DNA of 64,000 nt from an uncultured Alphaproteobacteria bacterium (GCA_903909375.1 CAIVVM010000034.1:124001-188000), one strand, 5' to 3'; positions 1 through 9,191 are shown, counted from the stretch's first letter. Notes: a model not told the origin generated them from the letters alone. Translations and numbers: made by a program.

Positions 1-304
1 AGGTGAAGCCGTGGGCGTTCACGATCTCGGCGAAGCGGGCGTTCTCGGACAGAAACCCATACCCGGGATGCACAGCCTGGGCGCCGGTGATCTCGCAGGC
101 CGCGATGATCGCCGGGATATGCAGGTAACTCTTGGACGCAGGCGCCGGGCCGATGCAGACGCTTTCGTCGGCCAGGCGCACCCACATGGCGCTGGCGTCA
201 GCTTCGGAGTGCACGGCCACCGTGGCGATGCCCATTTCCTTGCAGGCCCTATGGACGCGCAAGGCGATCTCGCCCCGGTTGGCGATGAGGATCTTGTCAA
301 ACAT
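1..304 (-). CDS. accC: Biotin carboxylase subunit of acetyl-CoA carboxylase, N-terminal part (cut by window edge)
   Basis: Only the first 101 or so codons are present; the gene runs off the left edge. The translation opens with the biotin-carboxylase N-terminal fold: [14 protein letters not shown], then [17 protein letters not shown] and the [10 protein letters not shown] segment. The enzyme carboxylates biotin on AccB using ATP and bicarbonate, the first step of malonyl-CoA synthesis in the cytoplasm. The start is the ATG at 304, four bases after the accB stop, so the two genes are cotranscribed in the order accB-accC. Identity is secure; the length cannot be judged here. Confidence 0.95.
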   Translation of the reverse strand, partial: MFDKILIANRGEIALRVHRACKEMGIATVAVHSEADASAMWVRLADESVCIGPAPASKSYLHIPAIIAACEITGAQAVHPGYGFLSENARFAEIVNAHGFT

Positions 305-308
305 GGCG

Positions 309-791
309 CTATTCGATGATCGCGAGCGGTTCACCGAATTCCACCGGCTGGGCGTCGTCGATCAGCACCTGCACGATCTTGCCGGCCCGGGGTGCGGGCA
401 CGGGGTTCATGGTCTTCATCGCCTCGATGATGAACAGGGTCTGGCCGGCCTCCACGGTGTCGCCGACCTTCACGAAGGCGGGCGAGCCGGGGTTTGGCTG
501 CAGATAGACGGTGCCGACCATGGGAGATTTGACAGGGTCACCGTTCGAGACGGGCGCGGCCTCGGCGACGGCGGCAGCCGCAGGCGCGGCGGCCGGTGAG
601 GCGGCCACAGGCATCGGCGCGGGCGCGGCGTACTGGACCGCGGCGGCGGTGATGGTCTTGACCACCCGGACCTTCAGGCCACCGTGTTCGACCTCGATCT
701 CCGACAGGCCGGTCTCGGTGAGGATGTCCGCCAGCTTGCGAACCAGACGCGTGTCAATCTGATCGGCGGGCGCCTTTGACGTAGTTGGCAT
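309..791 (-). CDS. accB: Biotin carboxyl carrier protein of acetyl-CoA carboxylase
   Basis: A 160-residue BCCP. Residues 1-46 form the N-terminal domain, 47-80 an Ala/Pro-rich flexible linker, and about 85-160 the biotinyl domain. The biotin acceptor is Lys126 in EAMKTMNP; Thr replaces the second Met of the E. coli motif. It shuttles carboxybiotin between AccC and the carboxyltransferase. It lies between aroQ (29 bp upstream) and accC (4 bp downstream), which suggests an aroQ-accB-accC transcript, a common alphaproteobacterial order. Length and motif fit the family fully. Confidence 0.97.
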   Translation of the reverse strand: MPTTSKAPADQIDTRLVRKLADILTETGLSEIEVEHGGLKVRVVKTITAAAVQYAAPAPMPVAASPAAAPAAAAVAEAAPVSNGDPVKSPMVGTVYLQPNPGSPAFVKVGDTVEAGQTLFIIEAMKTMNPVPAPRAGKIVQVLIDDAQPVEFGEPLAIIE

Positions 792-820
792 GGAAACGGC
801 CTCAATCCTTGGCTTGACGT

Positions 821-1258
821 CTAGCGGACCAGGCCCGCGGCGGCCTCAACGGCCAGTTCATAGCTGTTCGCGCCGAAGCCGGAGACCAGCCCCGTTGCGG
901 CGAGCGAGACATAGGTTTCCCGGCGAAACGCTTCGCGCGCCGCCGGATTCGACAGGTGGCACTCCACGACAGGGATGCTCAGCATCTTCAGCGCGTCGAG
1001 GAGCGCGATAGAGGTATGGCCGTAGGCGGCGGGGTTGATCACCAGGGCGCAGGCCGCCTCGCGCGCTTCCTGGATCCAGTCGACCAGGACGCCTTCGTGG
1101 TTGGACTGCCTGAACACGACTTCATGGCCCAGGGACCTGGCGCGGGCCTCGCACAGCACGCGCACGTCCTCCAGGGTCTGATGTCCATAGATTTCCGGCT
1201 CGCGGGTCCCCAACAGGTTGAGGTTAGGGCCGCTCAGCACATAGATCGGTTTGCCCAT
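821..1258 (-). CDS. aroQ: 3-dehydroquinate dehydratase, type II
   Basis: A 145-residue type II dehydroquinase. It catalyses the third step of the shikimate pathway, dehydration of 3-dehydroquinate, and is usually dodecameric and cytoplasmic. Visible catalytic features are [16 protein letters not shown] near the N-terminus with Arg19 and Tyr24, NPAAYGH with His81, and the ECHLSNP loop with the proton-donor His101. Length is normal. It is the first gene of the leftward aroQ-accB-accC group and is divergent from thiS, with 56 bp between the two starts to hold both promoters. Confidence 0.96.
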   Translation of the reverse strand: MGKPIYVLSGPNLNLLGTREPEIYGHQTLEDVRVLCEARARSLGHEVVFRQSNHEGVLVDWIQEAREAACALVINPAAYGHTSIALLDALKMLSIPVVECHLSNPAAREAFRRETYVSLAATGLVSGFGANSYELAVEAAAGLVR

Positions 1259-1314
1259 TCGGCTCCGCCGTCGATTCCGATGTCTTGTAACGGGGGAGAC
1301 GTCGCGTCACAAGC

Positions 1315-1536
1315 ATGGCGACCGGAGTGGCGCGCTTGCAGCTGATTGTGAATGGAGAGGATCGGGCCTTTGACGGGGTCGCCGACGTGGCGGCGCTGGT
1401 GAAGGCGCTTGGCCTCGACGTGCGGAAAGTCGCCGTGGAGCTCAATCTGGAGATCGTTCCGCGTTCGACCTATGCCAGAACAAACCTGACGGACGGTGAT
1501 CGGATCGAGATCGTCCATTTCATTGGAGGCGGTTGA
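1315..1536 (+). CDS. thiS: Sulfur carrier protein ThiS
   Basis: A 73-residue ubiquitin-fold protein ending in GG, the C-terminus that is adenylated and thiocarboxylated to donate sulfur to the thiazole ring of thiamine. Other conserved elements are the N-terminal QLIVNGE strand and the [11 protein letters not shown] and [14 protein letters not shown] segments. The ATG at 1315 has only a distant purine run (GGGGGAG, about 16 bases upstream). The thiG start lies one base after its stop, so the two are cotranscribed. No thiF, thiO or thiE gene follows in this window. Confidence 0.93.
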   Translation: MATGVARLQLIVNGEDRAFDGVADVAALVKALGLDVRKVAVELNLEIVPRSTYARTNLTDGDRIEIVHFIGGG

Positions 1537-1537
1537 G

Positions 1538-2326
1538 ATGGACGGTTCTGCGCAGGCCGACGACACCTGGACAGTGGCGGGCCGGACGTTTCGCTCACGC
1601 CTGATCGTCGGCACCGGCAAGTACAAGGACTATGCCCAGAACGCCGCCGCCGCCGAGGCCGCCGGCGCCGAGATCGTGACGGTGGCGCTGCGTCGCGTGA
1701 ACCTGTCCGACCCCAGTCAGCCGATGCTGGTGGACCATGTGAAGCCGGACCGGTTCACCTTCCTGCCCAACACGGCGGGATGTTTCACGGGCGAGGACGC
1801 GGTGCGGACGCTGAGGCTGGCCCGCGAGGCGGGCGGCTGGGATCTGGTGAAGCTGGAGGTGCTGTCCAACACCAAACACCTGCTGCCCGACATGGAAGAG
1901 ACGCTGCGGGCGCTGAAGCTGCTGATCTCTGACGGGTTCCAGGTGATGGTCTATTGCTCGGACGATCCGGTCTATGCGCAGAAACTGGAAGACGCCGGCG
2001 CGGCGGCGATCATGCCGGCGGCGGCGCCGATTGGCTCCGGGCGGGGCATTCAGAACATGCTCAATCTGGGTCTGATCATCGAGCAGACCAAGGTGCCGGT
2101 GCTGGTGGACGCCGGGGTGGGCACGGCGTCGGACGCGGTGATCTCCATGGAGCTGGGCTGTGACGCGGTGCTGATGAATACGGCCATCGCTGAGGCAAAA
2201 GACCCTATCCGTATGGCGCGGGCGATGAAGCATGCGGTGATCGCGGGCCGCGAGGCTTTCCTCGCGGGGCGCATGGACAAGCGGATGTACGCCGACCCGT
2301 CGTCACCGAGGGCCGGGTTGATCTGA
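1538..2326 (+). CDS. thiG: Thiazole synthase ThiG
   Basis: A 262-residue TIM-barrel enzyme that condenses deoxyxylulose phosphate, dehydroglycine and ThiS thiocarboxylate to form thiazole phosphate. Diagnostic segments are [29 protein letters not shown], the active-site lysine strand VKLEVL, and the phosphate-binding [14 protein letters not shown] chose the ATG at 1538, directly after the thiS stop, rather than an upstream in-frame ATG at 1496 that lies inside thiS, because family members start near the TWTVAGRTF strand. The gene ends next to a REPIN-type repeat cluster. Confidence 0.96.
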   Translation: MDGSAQADDTWTVAGRTFRSRLIVGTGKYKDYAQNAAAAEAAGAEIVTVALRRVNLSDPSQPMLVDHVKPDRFTFLPNTAGCFTGEDAVRTLRLAREAGGWDLVKLEVLSNTKHLLPDMEETLRALKLLISDGFQVMVYCSDDPVYAQKLEDAGAAAIMPAAAPIGSGRGIQNMLNLGLIIEQTKVPVLVDAGVGTASDAVISMELGCDAVLMNTAIAEAKDPIRMARAMKHAVIAGREAFLAGRMDKRMYADPSSPRAGLI

Positions 2327-2397
2327 GGGGGCAAGGTTTCGGGGGGCTCCGCATCCATCGGTGGAGGGTTTGCTTGCCCCTGTCGACGACAACGCTT

Positions 2398-2417
2398 TCC
2401 CTTCTCCCCTTGCGGGA
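2398..2417 (+). repeat. Solitary partial copy of the family A repeat arm
   Basis: These bases repeat the first part of the family A arm (CCCTTCTCCCCTTGCGGGA) in the same orientation as the left arm of the pair at 2459-2618. The match stops before the internal hairpin, so this is a remnant or a truncated insertion. Confidence 0.6.
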
Positions 2418-2458
2418 CCGTTGCATAATTCCAGATAGCGAGAGAGCTCAACGCCACG

Positions 2459-2618
2459 CCCCTTCGCCCCTTGTGGGAGAAGGTGGCCTCGCGAAGCGAG
2501 GTCGGATGAGGGGTCGATAATCCTCTCCGATAAGGCATTGAAATCATTTCGATAGGGCGGCGCGACCCCTCATCCGTCAGGCTGCGCCTGCCACCTTCTC
2601 CCGCAAGGGGAGAAGGGC
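2459..2618. repeat. REPIN-type inverted pair of palindromic repeats (family A)
   Basis: Two arms of about 57 bp face each other across a spacer of about 44 bp. Read in the same direction, both begin CCCTTC, continue with GGGAGAAGGTGGC, and end GGATGAGGGGTCG. Each arm has its own internal hairpin, CCTCGC-GAA-GCGAGG on the left and CAGGC-GCA-GCCTG on the right. The arms match outside the hairpin while the hairpin stems differ but stay paired, the hallmark of REP sequences paired as a REPIN. A third partial arm lies at 2398-2417. Such elements are moved in trans by RAYT transposases; none is encoded here. Confidence 0.85.
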
Positions 2619-2675
2619 ATGGACGGACTTCGTCCATATGAATTCGGTTTCGACCAAACCCAAATCCGGAAAACC

Positions 2676-3320
2676 TCAGCCAGAGCTGCGCCAGAGCAGC
2701 GGGCCTGCCCGCGCCACGGATTTCGGCGGGACTACGGGCGTCGGGCGGGTGAAACTGGCGGCGCCCAGAAGCTCGGATCGTCGGTTGCGCGGTGGCGGCG
2801 TCGCGGCCGGGCGCTTCACGTCGACGAGCGCTGATCCCGGATCGTCGGGCTCCAGCACTCCGGCCTTAACCAGCAGGGTGTCAGCGGCCAGATCGCGGCG
2901 CAGGCGGGCCATGGTGGTTTCCACGGCCTCGTGAACGGTCTCCGCGTCGAGATCTTCGGCTTCGAGAAGTTCGTCCAGGGCATCCAGCGGCTCATCGGAA
3001 TCGGCACGTTCGTACTCGTTCCAGCCGACCCGCTCGGCGGTCGGGCCTGGCGGCTTTGGCGCAGAAGCGCGGGTGGGCGAGGGGGACTGGAGCGCGACGG
3101 CTTCACGGTGCGCGGCCTGGGCCAGTCGGAATTCCAGCGCCATCGTCTGGCGCACGGCGCGTGAGACCCGGTGGAAGGCGAGGCCGATCTGGGCCTGAAC
3201 CTGGATATCCCCGACCTGCAGCATGGCCTCGCCGAGCCGGCGCACCATGACCATGCCAACCTCGGCCAGTTCCGCCAGCACGCGGCCGTGCCGCTCGCGC
3301 ATGTCGCTCTCGATGAACAT
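2676..3320 (-). CDS. Uncharacterised protein with helical N-terminal half and disordered tail
   Basis: About 214 residues; I do not recognise a named family. Residues 1-75 look helical, with alternating charged and hydrophobic residues (RVLAELAEVGMVMVRRLGEAM, then FHRVSRAVRQTMALEFRLAQ). A Pro/Ala-rich linker follows, then an acidic stretch around DEPLDALDELLEAEDLDAETVHEAVE, and a basic, proline-rich C-terminus. It has no signal peptide or membrane segment. The start is uncertain: ATG at 3320 or 3302, or TTG at 3356. It is divergent from the TonB receptor. The shape suggests a cytoplasmic protein-interaction role, but that is inference. Confidence 0.6.
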   Translation of the reverse strand: MFIESDMRERHGRVLAELAEVGMVMVRRLGEAMLQVGDIQVQAQIGLAFHRVSRAVRQTMALEFRLAQAAHREAVALQSPSPTRASAPKPPGPTAERVGWNEYERADSDEPLDALDELLEAEDLDAETVHEAVETTMARLRRDLAADTLLVKAGVLEPDDPGSALVDVKRPAATPPPRNRRSELLGAASFTRPTPVVPPKSVARAGPLLWRSSG

Positions 3321-3456
3321 GAACAGAACAAGAACACGCGACGGATTGCCTGTCAAATGTCTTGAGACGCATTTTTGCCGTCAAACTTGAAACTGTCCTA
3401 CAATCACCGCAGCATACAATCCGGAACGTTGTTTTTTGACTGAGGCGTCATTTCAT

Positions 3457-5475
3457 ATGTCGATCTTGTCTGACGCCGTTTTGGTAACCCTCTGCCTCTG
3501 CCTCACGGGAGCGCCAGCGCTTGCCGCAGAGGAGGCTGTCGTCACCGCGCCGGGTGAGGTGCAGGAGGTGGTTGTCTTCGGGCGCGGCGAGGTCAAGATC
3601 GGCGTGGCCCATGCGGCCAGCGAGGGCACGATCTCGGGCTCCGACATGCTGGTGCGGCCGCTGCTGAAGACGGCGGAACTGCTGGAGGCGGTGCCCGGGC
3701 TGATTGCTGCCCAACACTCCGGATCCGGAAAGGCGAACCAGTATTTTCTGCGCGGGTTCAACCTGGATCACGGGACGGATTTCGCCACCTATATCGACGA
3801 TGTGCAGATGAACCTGCGCACCCATGGGCACGGGCAAGGGTATCTGGACCTGAACGGCCTGATCCCGGAGACCATCACGCGGGAGGACTTTCGCAAGGGG
3901 CCCTATCGGGCTGATGGCGGTGACTTTGCGCTGGCGGGTGCGGCCTATCTGACAACCGTGGAGGCCTACGATCGGCCCTGGGCGGCTACGGAGGCGGGCG
4001 CCTATGGCTATGGCCGGCTGGCGGGCGGGGGAACCCTGACGGATGTTGGCGGGGGGCAGCTGACTCTGGTGGGGGAAGGACGTGTCTACAACGGGCCATG
4101 GCAACAGCCCGAGCGGCTGCGTCACTATGCGGCGTTTACGAAGTACGTGCGTGAGGTGGGCGTTGGCTCCCTCGAGCTTACTGCCCATGGCTATCGCGGA
4201 ACCTGGCGGCCGACCGAACAGGTTCCGGAGCGGATCATTGGATCGCCGGTCTGCCGCGACGTGTTCTGTTCGCCCGATCCGAGCGCCGCCGGAGAGACTA
4301 CCCGCCTGGTGCTGGACGCCAAGGTCAGCGGGCAGGGCTGGAAGGGCAATGTCTATGGCCAGTACTACGACTGGAACATGTATTCGAACCCGACCTACGC
4401 CAACGCAGACCGGTCGAGCGCGCAGATCCATCAGTTTGACCGGCGTGTGGTGTTGGGGTTCCGGGCGGAGGGGAACTGGACGCTCGCGCCGCAACTGGAT
4501 GTGCGGCTGGGCACGGAGAACCGGTATGACGACATCGGCAAGGTGGGGGTAACCGATACCGCCCAACGGGTGTTCGTGTCTTCGCGAGGGCTCTATGCCG
4601 TGAAGGAAGCTTCGGCTGGAGCCTTTGCCGAGGGAACCTGGCGCCCATTTCAGGGTCTACGCCTGATCGGCGGGCTAAGGGGCGACTACTATCATGCCGA
4701 CGTCAGGGCGCGTGACGCCGCCGCAGCGGCGGTCGGTGTCGGCAAGTCGAGCGATGGTCTGCTCTCGCCCAAGGTCAGCGCCGCCTATGCGGTGAACGAC
4801 AGGTTCGAGGTCTATGCGGGATGGGGCCGGGGTTTTCACTCCAACGATGTTCGGGGGGCGTTTGCGACACCGGCGGTGCCGATCCTGGTCAAGGGTACGG
4901 GCAAGGAGCTGGGCGCCCGGTTGCAGAGTGGGCCCTTCACGCTGACGGCCACCTACTGGTGGCTGAGCGTGGGCAGCGAGTTGCGCTTTGTCGGGGATTC
5001 CAATGCGGTGGAGCCCACCGGCGCCAGCCGGCGTCACGGCTATGAAATCGTCGGGTTCTGGCGGCCGATGGCCTGGCTGGCGATAGATGGGAACTACACC
5101 GGCAGTCACGCGCGCTATGACAACGGCGATCATATCCCGAACGCCTTCGAGAGCTCTGCGTCGCTGGGGGTGTCGGCGGTATCTGATGGATGGGAAGCCG
5201 CAATCCGGCTGCGGCATCTGGGGCCTTCACCGTTGCTGGAAGACAATTCGATCCGCGACAGGGGCAGCACCGTGGTCAATGTGCGCGCCGTGAAAAAGTG
5301 GACGCACCTTGAGGTTTACGGCGATCTCCTGAACGTCCTGAACAGCCGGGACAAGGACGTTGCGTATTTCTACGAAGCCTTCGTTCCCGGGTTTGATCCC
5401 GCACCCGTCGAGGGGCGTCTGAGCCGGGTGGTGGAGCCCCGCACGGTGCGCGCGGGTGTCACCTACCGGTTCTGA
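3457..5475 (+). CDS. TonB-dependent outer membrane receptor
   Basis: About 672 residues from the ATG at 3457; an in-frame TTG at 3436 would only lengthen the signal peptide, which reads MSILSDAVLVTLCLCLTGAPALA with cleavage before AEE. The plug domain follows (LLEAVPGLIAAQHSGSGKANQYFLRGFNLDHGTD), then a 22-strand barrel ending in the terminal aromatic residue of TYRF. It imports an unidentified ligand across the outer membrane using TonB-ExbBD energy. No transporter, regulator or binding protein lies alongside, so the substrate cannot be inferred from context. The length is typical of the family. Confidence 0.9.
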   Translation: MSILSDAVLVTLCLCLTGAPALAAEEAVVTAPGEVQEVVVFGRGEVKIGVAHAASEGTISGSDMLVRPLLKTAELLEAVPGLIAAQHSGSGKANQYFLRGFNLDHGTDFATYIDDVQMNLRTHGHGQGYLDLNGLIPETITREDFRKGPYRADGGDFALAGAAYLTTVEAYDRPWAATEAGAYGYGRLAGGGTLTDVGGGQLTLVGEGRVYNGPWQQPERLRHYAAFTKYVREVGVGSLELTAHGYRGTWRPTEQVPERIIGSPVCRDVFCSPDPSAAGETTRLVLDAKVSGQGWKGNVYGQYYDWNMYSNPTYANADRSSAQIHQFDRRVVLGFRAEGNWTLAPQLDVRLGTENRYDDIGKVGVTDTAQRVFVSSRGLYAVKEASAGAFAEGTWRPFQGLRLIGGLRGDYYHADVRARDAAAAAVGVGKSSDGLLSPKVSAAYAVNDRFEVYAGWGRGFHSNDVRGAFATPAVPILVKGTGKELGARLQSGPFTLTATYWWLSVGSELRFVGDSNAVEPTGASRRHGYEIVGFWRPMAWLAIDGNYTGSHARYDNGDHIPNAFESSASLGVSAVSDGWEAAIRLRHLGPSPLLEDNSIRDRGSTVVNVRAVKKWTHLEVYGDLLNVLNSRDKDVAYFYEAFVPGFDPAPVEGRLSRVVEPRTVRAGVTYRF

Positions 5476-5482
5476 CCCAGCG

Positions 5483-6886
5483 CTACCGCGCCATATTCAG
5501 CACCTGGATCTGGGTGAACTCGTTCAGGCCTTCCTGGCCCAGTTCGCTGCCCAGGCCGGAGAACTTGGCGCCGCCGAAGGGCAGGTGGGGTTGCAGGTCG
5601 GCGTGCTTGTTGATCCAGACGGTGCCGCTCTCCATGCCGGCGGCCAACTCCCAGGCCTTGTCGCTGTCAGTGGCCCAGACAGAGCCGCCCAGGCCGTAGT
5701 CCGAGGCGTTGGCGCGCACGACGGCGTCGTCGGCGTCGGCGTATTTGATGATCGGCAGGACGGGGCCAAACTGTTCCTCGTCCACCAGGGCGGAGCCATC
5801 GGTGATGTCGCGCACGATGGTGGGGCGGATGAAATAGCCCTTGTCGCCCTGGCGGTGGCCGCCGGCGATGATGTTGCCGTCGCGGCGTCCGGCTTCGATG
5901 TAGCCCAGCACCTTGTCGAACTGGGCCTTGTTCTGCAGGGGACCGAACTGGGTGCCCTGTTCCAGGCCGTCGCCCACGACGGCGGCGTCGGCAAGCCTGG
6001 CGAGCTCGTCACACATGGCGTCGTAGATGCTCTCGTGGACGTAGACCCGCTTGGCGGCGATGCAGACCTGGCCCGAGTTCTGGAAGGCGGCGTTGAAGAT
6101 CTTGGGCGCCGTGGCGACCGGATCCACGTCGCCCATGACGATGGCCGCGTCATTGCCGCCCAGTTCCAGGGTCACGCGCTTGAGCGCACTGGCGGCGCCG
6201 GCCATGACGCGCTTGCCGGTCTCGGTGGAACCGGTGAAGCTGATCTTGCGGATATCGGGGTGGCTGGTGATGGCGGCGCCCAGGTCGTTGGCGTCGGCGA
6301 TGACGTTGAGCACGCCGGGCGGCAGCAGGTCCTTGACCAGCTCGGCGATCCTCAGCGTGGTCAGGGGCGTGGTCGCGGCGGGCTTCAGGACGATGGTGTT
6401 GCCGGCCAGCAGGGCGGCCGGGACCTTGAAGGCCATCAGGATGATCGGGAAGTTCCAGGGCACGATGGCCCCGATCACGCCCAGCGGCTTGCGGCGGATC
6501 TCGACCTTCGCCTCAGCGGTGTCCTGGACGACCTTGGCCGGCAGATCAAGGCTGGCGAAGTAGCGGAAGAAGGCCGAGGCGCCGAAGATCTCGCCCATGG
6601 CGGCTTCCAGCGGCTTACCCTGTTCCTGGGTCAGCAGGCGGGCCAGTTCCGGAACGTTGGCCTGGATCGCGTCGGCCATGGCGATCAGGGCCGCGCGCCG
6701 GGTGTCGATGGTGGTCTTGCTCCAGGCCGGAAAGGCAGCCTTGGCGGCCGCGACGGCCTGGTCCAGCTGGGCGATGGAGGCCCGTGCGCAGGTGGCGACC
6801 GTGTCTTCGGTCGCGGGGTTGATCACGTCCATCGTGGCGTCGCCGGCCACCAGTTGACCATTGATCAGCAGTTTGAACTCAGCCAT
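5483..6886 (-). CDS. NAD(P)-dependent aldehyde dehydrogenase
   Basis: A 467-residue aldehyde dehydrogenase superfamily protein. The cofactor and active-site segments are all present: IVPWNFPIILM, the FTGSTETGK nucleotide loop, the general base Glu241 in LELGGNDAA, and the nucleophile Cys275 in NSGQVCIAAKR. It oxidises an aldehyde to the acid; the substrate is not evident, though a medium-chain or succinate-semialdehyde-like substrate is common in this branch. It is the last gene of a leftward series, 53 bp after an FAD monooxygenase, and converges with the TonB receptor gene 7 bp away. Intact. Confidence 0.93.
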   Translation of the reverse strand: MAEFKLLINGQLVAGDATMDVINPATEDTVATCARASIAQLDQAVAAAKAAFPAWSKTTIDTRRAALIAMADAIQANVPELARLLTQEQGKPLEAAMGEIFGASAFFRYFASLDLPAKVVQDTAEAKVEIRRKPLGVIGAIVPWNFPIILMAFKVPAALLAGNTIVLKPAATTPLTTLRIAELVKDLLPPGVLNVIADANDLGAAITSHPDIRKISFTGSTETGKRVMAGAASALKRVTLELGGNDAAIVMGDVDPVATAPKIFNAAFQNSGQVCIAAKRVYVHESIYDAMCDELARLADAAVVGDGLEQGTQFGPLQNKAQFDKVLGYIEAGRRDGNIIAGGHRQGDKGYFIRPTIVRDITDGSALVDEEQFGPVLPIIKYADADDAVVRANASDYGLGGSVWATDSDKAWELAAGMESGTVWINKHADLQPHLPFGGAKFSGLGSELGQEGLNEFTQIQVLNMAR

Positions 6887-6939
6887 CGCGCGTCCTCCGG
6901 AAGGGAAGGGCGGAGGCTCGCGCCTTTACGTCACGGCGG

Positions 6940-8433
6940 TCAAGCCGCTTCGGCGCGGACCCGTTCCATGTCGGCCAAATGCGGGATGCCGAGGGTTTCG
7001 AACATCTCGGTGCGTTCCGGGCCGCTCTTCGGCGGGTAGAGCGCGGCGTTGCGGGTCTTGCCCCGGGCCCAGACCCTGACGATGCGGGCGATGTTGGCGG
7101 GACGCTTCAACCAGGCATTGGGATGCTCCAGCATGTGAAAGCCGCGCAGGAAGGCGCGCAGGAGCACCACATCCTCGCGCATGGCGATGGCGACGCCGTC
7201 TTCGAGAAATCCCTTCATCAGCCGGCCGCGAAGGGTGAGAGGTTTGGGCGGCAGCAAGGCTGCCCGCGCGCGCTTGATGGCCGAGCGGTCGGCCTGGCGC
7301 ATGGCGTCATAGTAGGGTCGTAGATCGCGATTGAGGGCGTCGCGGTAGGATTTCAACCGCTGCGCAGGATCGCGACTGGCCAGAAGGCTGTCGGCCAGCA
7401 GATGGGCGCTGACGGCGGCGAACGAGCAGCCGCGTCCATAGAGCGGATTGGTCCGCACAATGCTGTCGCCGACGGGGAAGAAGCCCAGGACGACAGGCTG
7501 GTCCCCGGGCGCCAGTTCGCGCCAGCGGCTTTCCAGCTGGCCCATGCCAAAGACCCGGCTGGTGGGGCGGGTGCGCTCCGGCTCGATCCAGGCGGCCACG
7601 CCGGGCAGGGTGCGACAGATGGCGTCAAACGCCTCGGGCGCCACGATCGCCTTGCGCATCTCCTCCTCGACCTCGGGCACGCAGAGCGTGATGGAGAAGC
7701 AGCCGTTGTCCCCGGGGAAGACGCCGAACTTCAGATAGCCCAGATCGCCGGTGGTTGATCCTGCGCCGCGCGGCGGCTCTGCCGCGCCGGGTTCCAGACG
7801 GTAGTGACGGGTGTAGTAGATGACCCCGCAGGCCTCTGACGCCTCCGGGATCGTCACCCCGGCGGCGGCCAGCAGTTCCGGCGCCTGCGAGTTTCGTCCG
7901 GCCGCATCGACCAGGATGTCGCAGGCGAGTTCACGGCCGTCCTCCAGCCGCACGCCGGTGACCCTTGCGGGTGCGCCGGGTTCGACGATCAGCGACTTGA
8001 CGAAGGTCTCCGGCTGAATCGTGACCCCGGGCAACTGTTCGGCATAGCGCCGCATGACCAGTTCCAGGGTCGTGCGCCGGCTGGTGAGGATGGCCAGATC
8101 CTGGTCGATCGGCTCGGGGCGATAGTTCTGTTTGTGGCGCTCGGTCAGCGAACCTTCGAAGCCGAGTTCGCGACAACCGGCTTCCAGCAGGGCGTCCAGC
8201 AGGGCCGGGTGGCGGTCGCGGGCCAGGGTGCGCAGGCGGGCCAGGAAGGCGTGGCTGTGCCGCAGGTGACTGACACCCCGGCGCTTCCAGTCCTCGAAGG
8301 CCACGTCCGCCCCGCCATCGGGCGGAGATGGATCACGATCCAGCAGCAGGATTTCCCGATCGCCGCCAGCAAGCGCCATGGCGCTCCACAGACCGGCCAT
8401 GCCGGCCCCGATCACAAGTATGCGCTCGCCCAT
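6940..8433 (-). CDS. FAD-dependent oxidoreductase / group A monooxygenase-like protein
   Basis: A 497-residue flavoprotein. The N-terminal dinucleotide-binding loop is VIGAGMAGLWSAMAL, and the C-terminal flavin motif is PVGDSIVRTNPLYGRG, the GD...P pattern of group A hydroxylases and halogenase-like enzymes. The SHLRHSHAFLARLR segment after the first strand recurs in uncharacterised family members. There is no signal peptide. It starts 20 bp after the DsbA-like lipoprotein gene and is followed by an aldehyde dehydrogenase, so all three may share a transcript. The substrate is unknown; an aromatic or lipid substrate is possible but not shown. Confidence 0.85.
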   Translation of the reverse strand: MGERILVIGAGMAGLWSAMALAGGDREILLLDRDPSPPDGGADVAFEDWKRRGVSHLRHSHAFLARLRTLARDRHPALLDALLEAGCRELGFEGSLTERHKQNYRPEPIDQDLAILTSRRTTLELVMRRYAEQLPGVTIQPETFVKSLIVEPGAPARVTGVRLEDGRELACDILVDAAGRNSQAPELLAAAGVTIPEASEACGVIYYTRHYRLEPGAAEPPRGAGSTTGDLGYLKFGVFPGDNGCFSITLCVPEVEEEMRKAIVAPEAFDAICRTLPGVAAWIEPERTRPTSRVFGMGQLESRWRELAPGDQPVVLGFFPVGDSIVRTNPLYGRGCSFAAVSAHLLADSLLASRDPAQRLKSYRDALNRDLRPYYDAMRQADRSAIKRARAALLPPKPLTLRGRLMKGFLEDGVAIAMREDVVLLRAFLRGFHMLEHPNAWLKRPANIARIVRVWARGKTRNAALYPPKSGPERTEMFETLGIPHLADMERVRAEAA

Positions 8434-8453
8434 CCTTGGGTCCCCGTTCCGGT

Positions 8454-9191
8454 TCAGGTTGACGACGATGGCCGCTTCATCGGTCCCGCCCTTGCGGTCT
8501 CGATGGCGGCTTTCAGGGCGTTCAGGTCGGCGCCGTGAATGATCTGGTCCCCGACAACAAAGGCCGGCGTGCCGTCGATGCCAAGCGCGCGGGCCAGATC
8601 ATGCGTCTCCGCGATCTGGCGCTCGATGGCAGGATCATTGGCGGCCGCGCGGGCCCGGGCGGGATCGACCCCGGCGGCCTTGAACACACGATCCACCGTT
8701 TCGGGATTGAGCGGTTTCTGGGCCATCAGGGCTGTGTGGAGCTCCAGACCCTTTGGCCGGGCCGTGGGCGTCAGGACCATCTTCGCCGCAGCAATGGAAT
8801 CCTGCGTCTGGAAGGCGAATTCCTTGAAGATAAACCGCACATCCGGATTGCTCTTGATCAGCTTAACGACTTCCGGTGCGGCCACTTTGCAGTAGCCGCA
8901 ATTGTAGTCGAAGAACTCGACCACCGTGACGGAGCCGCCGGGGTTGAAGACGAGATCGCGTGGGTCACGCTCCAGCTGCTGGCGAAACTTCGCGAGCGCA
9001 TCCTTTGCCGCCGTTTGCTGTTTGAGCTGCTGTTTCTCCTGCAGCTTGGCCGCCATTTCCTCGAGAACCTCGGGATTCGCCAGGAGGTAGCTGCGCACCT
9101 TCGCGCCGAACGCGGCATCCTCCGTGTTCTGGCAACCGGCGACGGCAAGGGCGGCGACCAGCGCCAGGGCGAGAGGAGCAGCGGCTTTCAT
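8454..9191 (-). CDS. DsbA/Com1-family thiol-disulfide oxidoreductase lipoprotein
   Basis: A 245-residue envelope protein starting at the ATG at 9191; the reading frame is open further upstream but without family resemblance. The signal peptide ends in the lipobox LAVAGC, so Cys20 is probably lipidated. A charged coiled-coil segment covers about residues 30-82, then comes a thioredoxin-fold domain with Cys98-Gly-Tyr-Cys101 and the cis-proline loop GIDGTPAF. It probably makes or isomerises disulfides in periplasmic proteins. It lies 31 bp downstream of an M48 periplasmic protease gene, which hints at linked roles in envelope protein quality control. Confidence 0.88.
   Translation of the reverse strand: MKAAAPLALALVAALAVAGCQNTEDAAFGAKVRSYLLANPEVLEEMAAKLQEKQQLKQQTAAKDALAKFRQQLERDPRDLVFNPGGSVTVVEFFDYNCGYCKVAAPEVVKLIKSNPDVRFIFKEFAFQTQDSIAAAKMVLTPTARPKGLELHTALMAQKPLNPETVDRVFKAAGVDPARARAAANDPAIERQIAETHDLARALGIDGTPAFVVGDQIIHGADLNALKAAIETARAGPMKRPSSST

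Larger units (their letters stand above)
2327..2675. other. Gene-free interval carrying palindromic repeats
   Basis: Between the convergent ends of thiG and the uncharacterised gene at 2676-3320 there is no plausible gene. The interval holds a single repeat arm fragment near 2398-2417 and a complete inverted pair at 2459-2618. No recognisable intrinsic terminator follows thiG, but the palindromes could end transcription from either side. Confidence 0.7.

Noticed and set aside
1259-1314. Possible TPP riboswitch before thiS
   Set aside because: Only 56 bases separate the divergent starts, and no CUGAGA or other thi-box core is present.
5456-7039. A 527-codon open frame on the plus strand
   Set aside because: It is antisense to a fully convincing aldehyde dehydrogenase and has Gly/Ala/Asp/Val-rich content typical of high-GC shadow frames.
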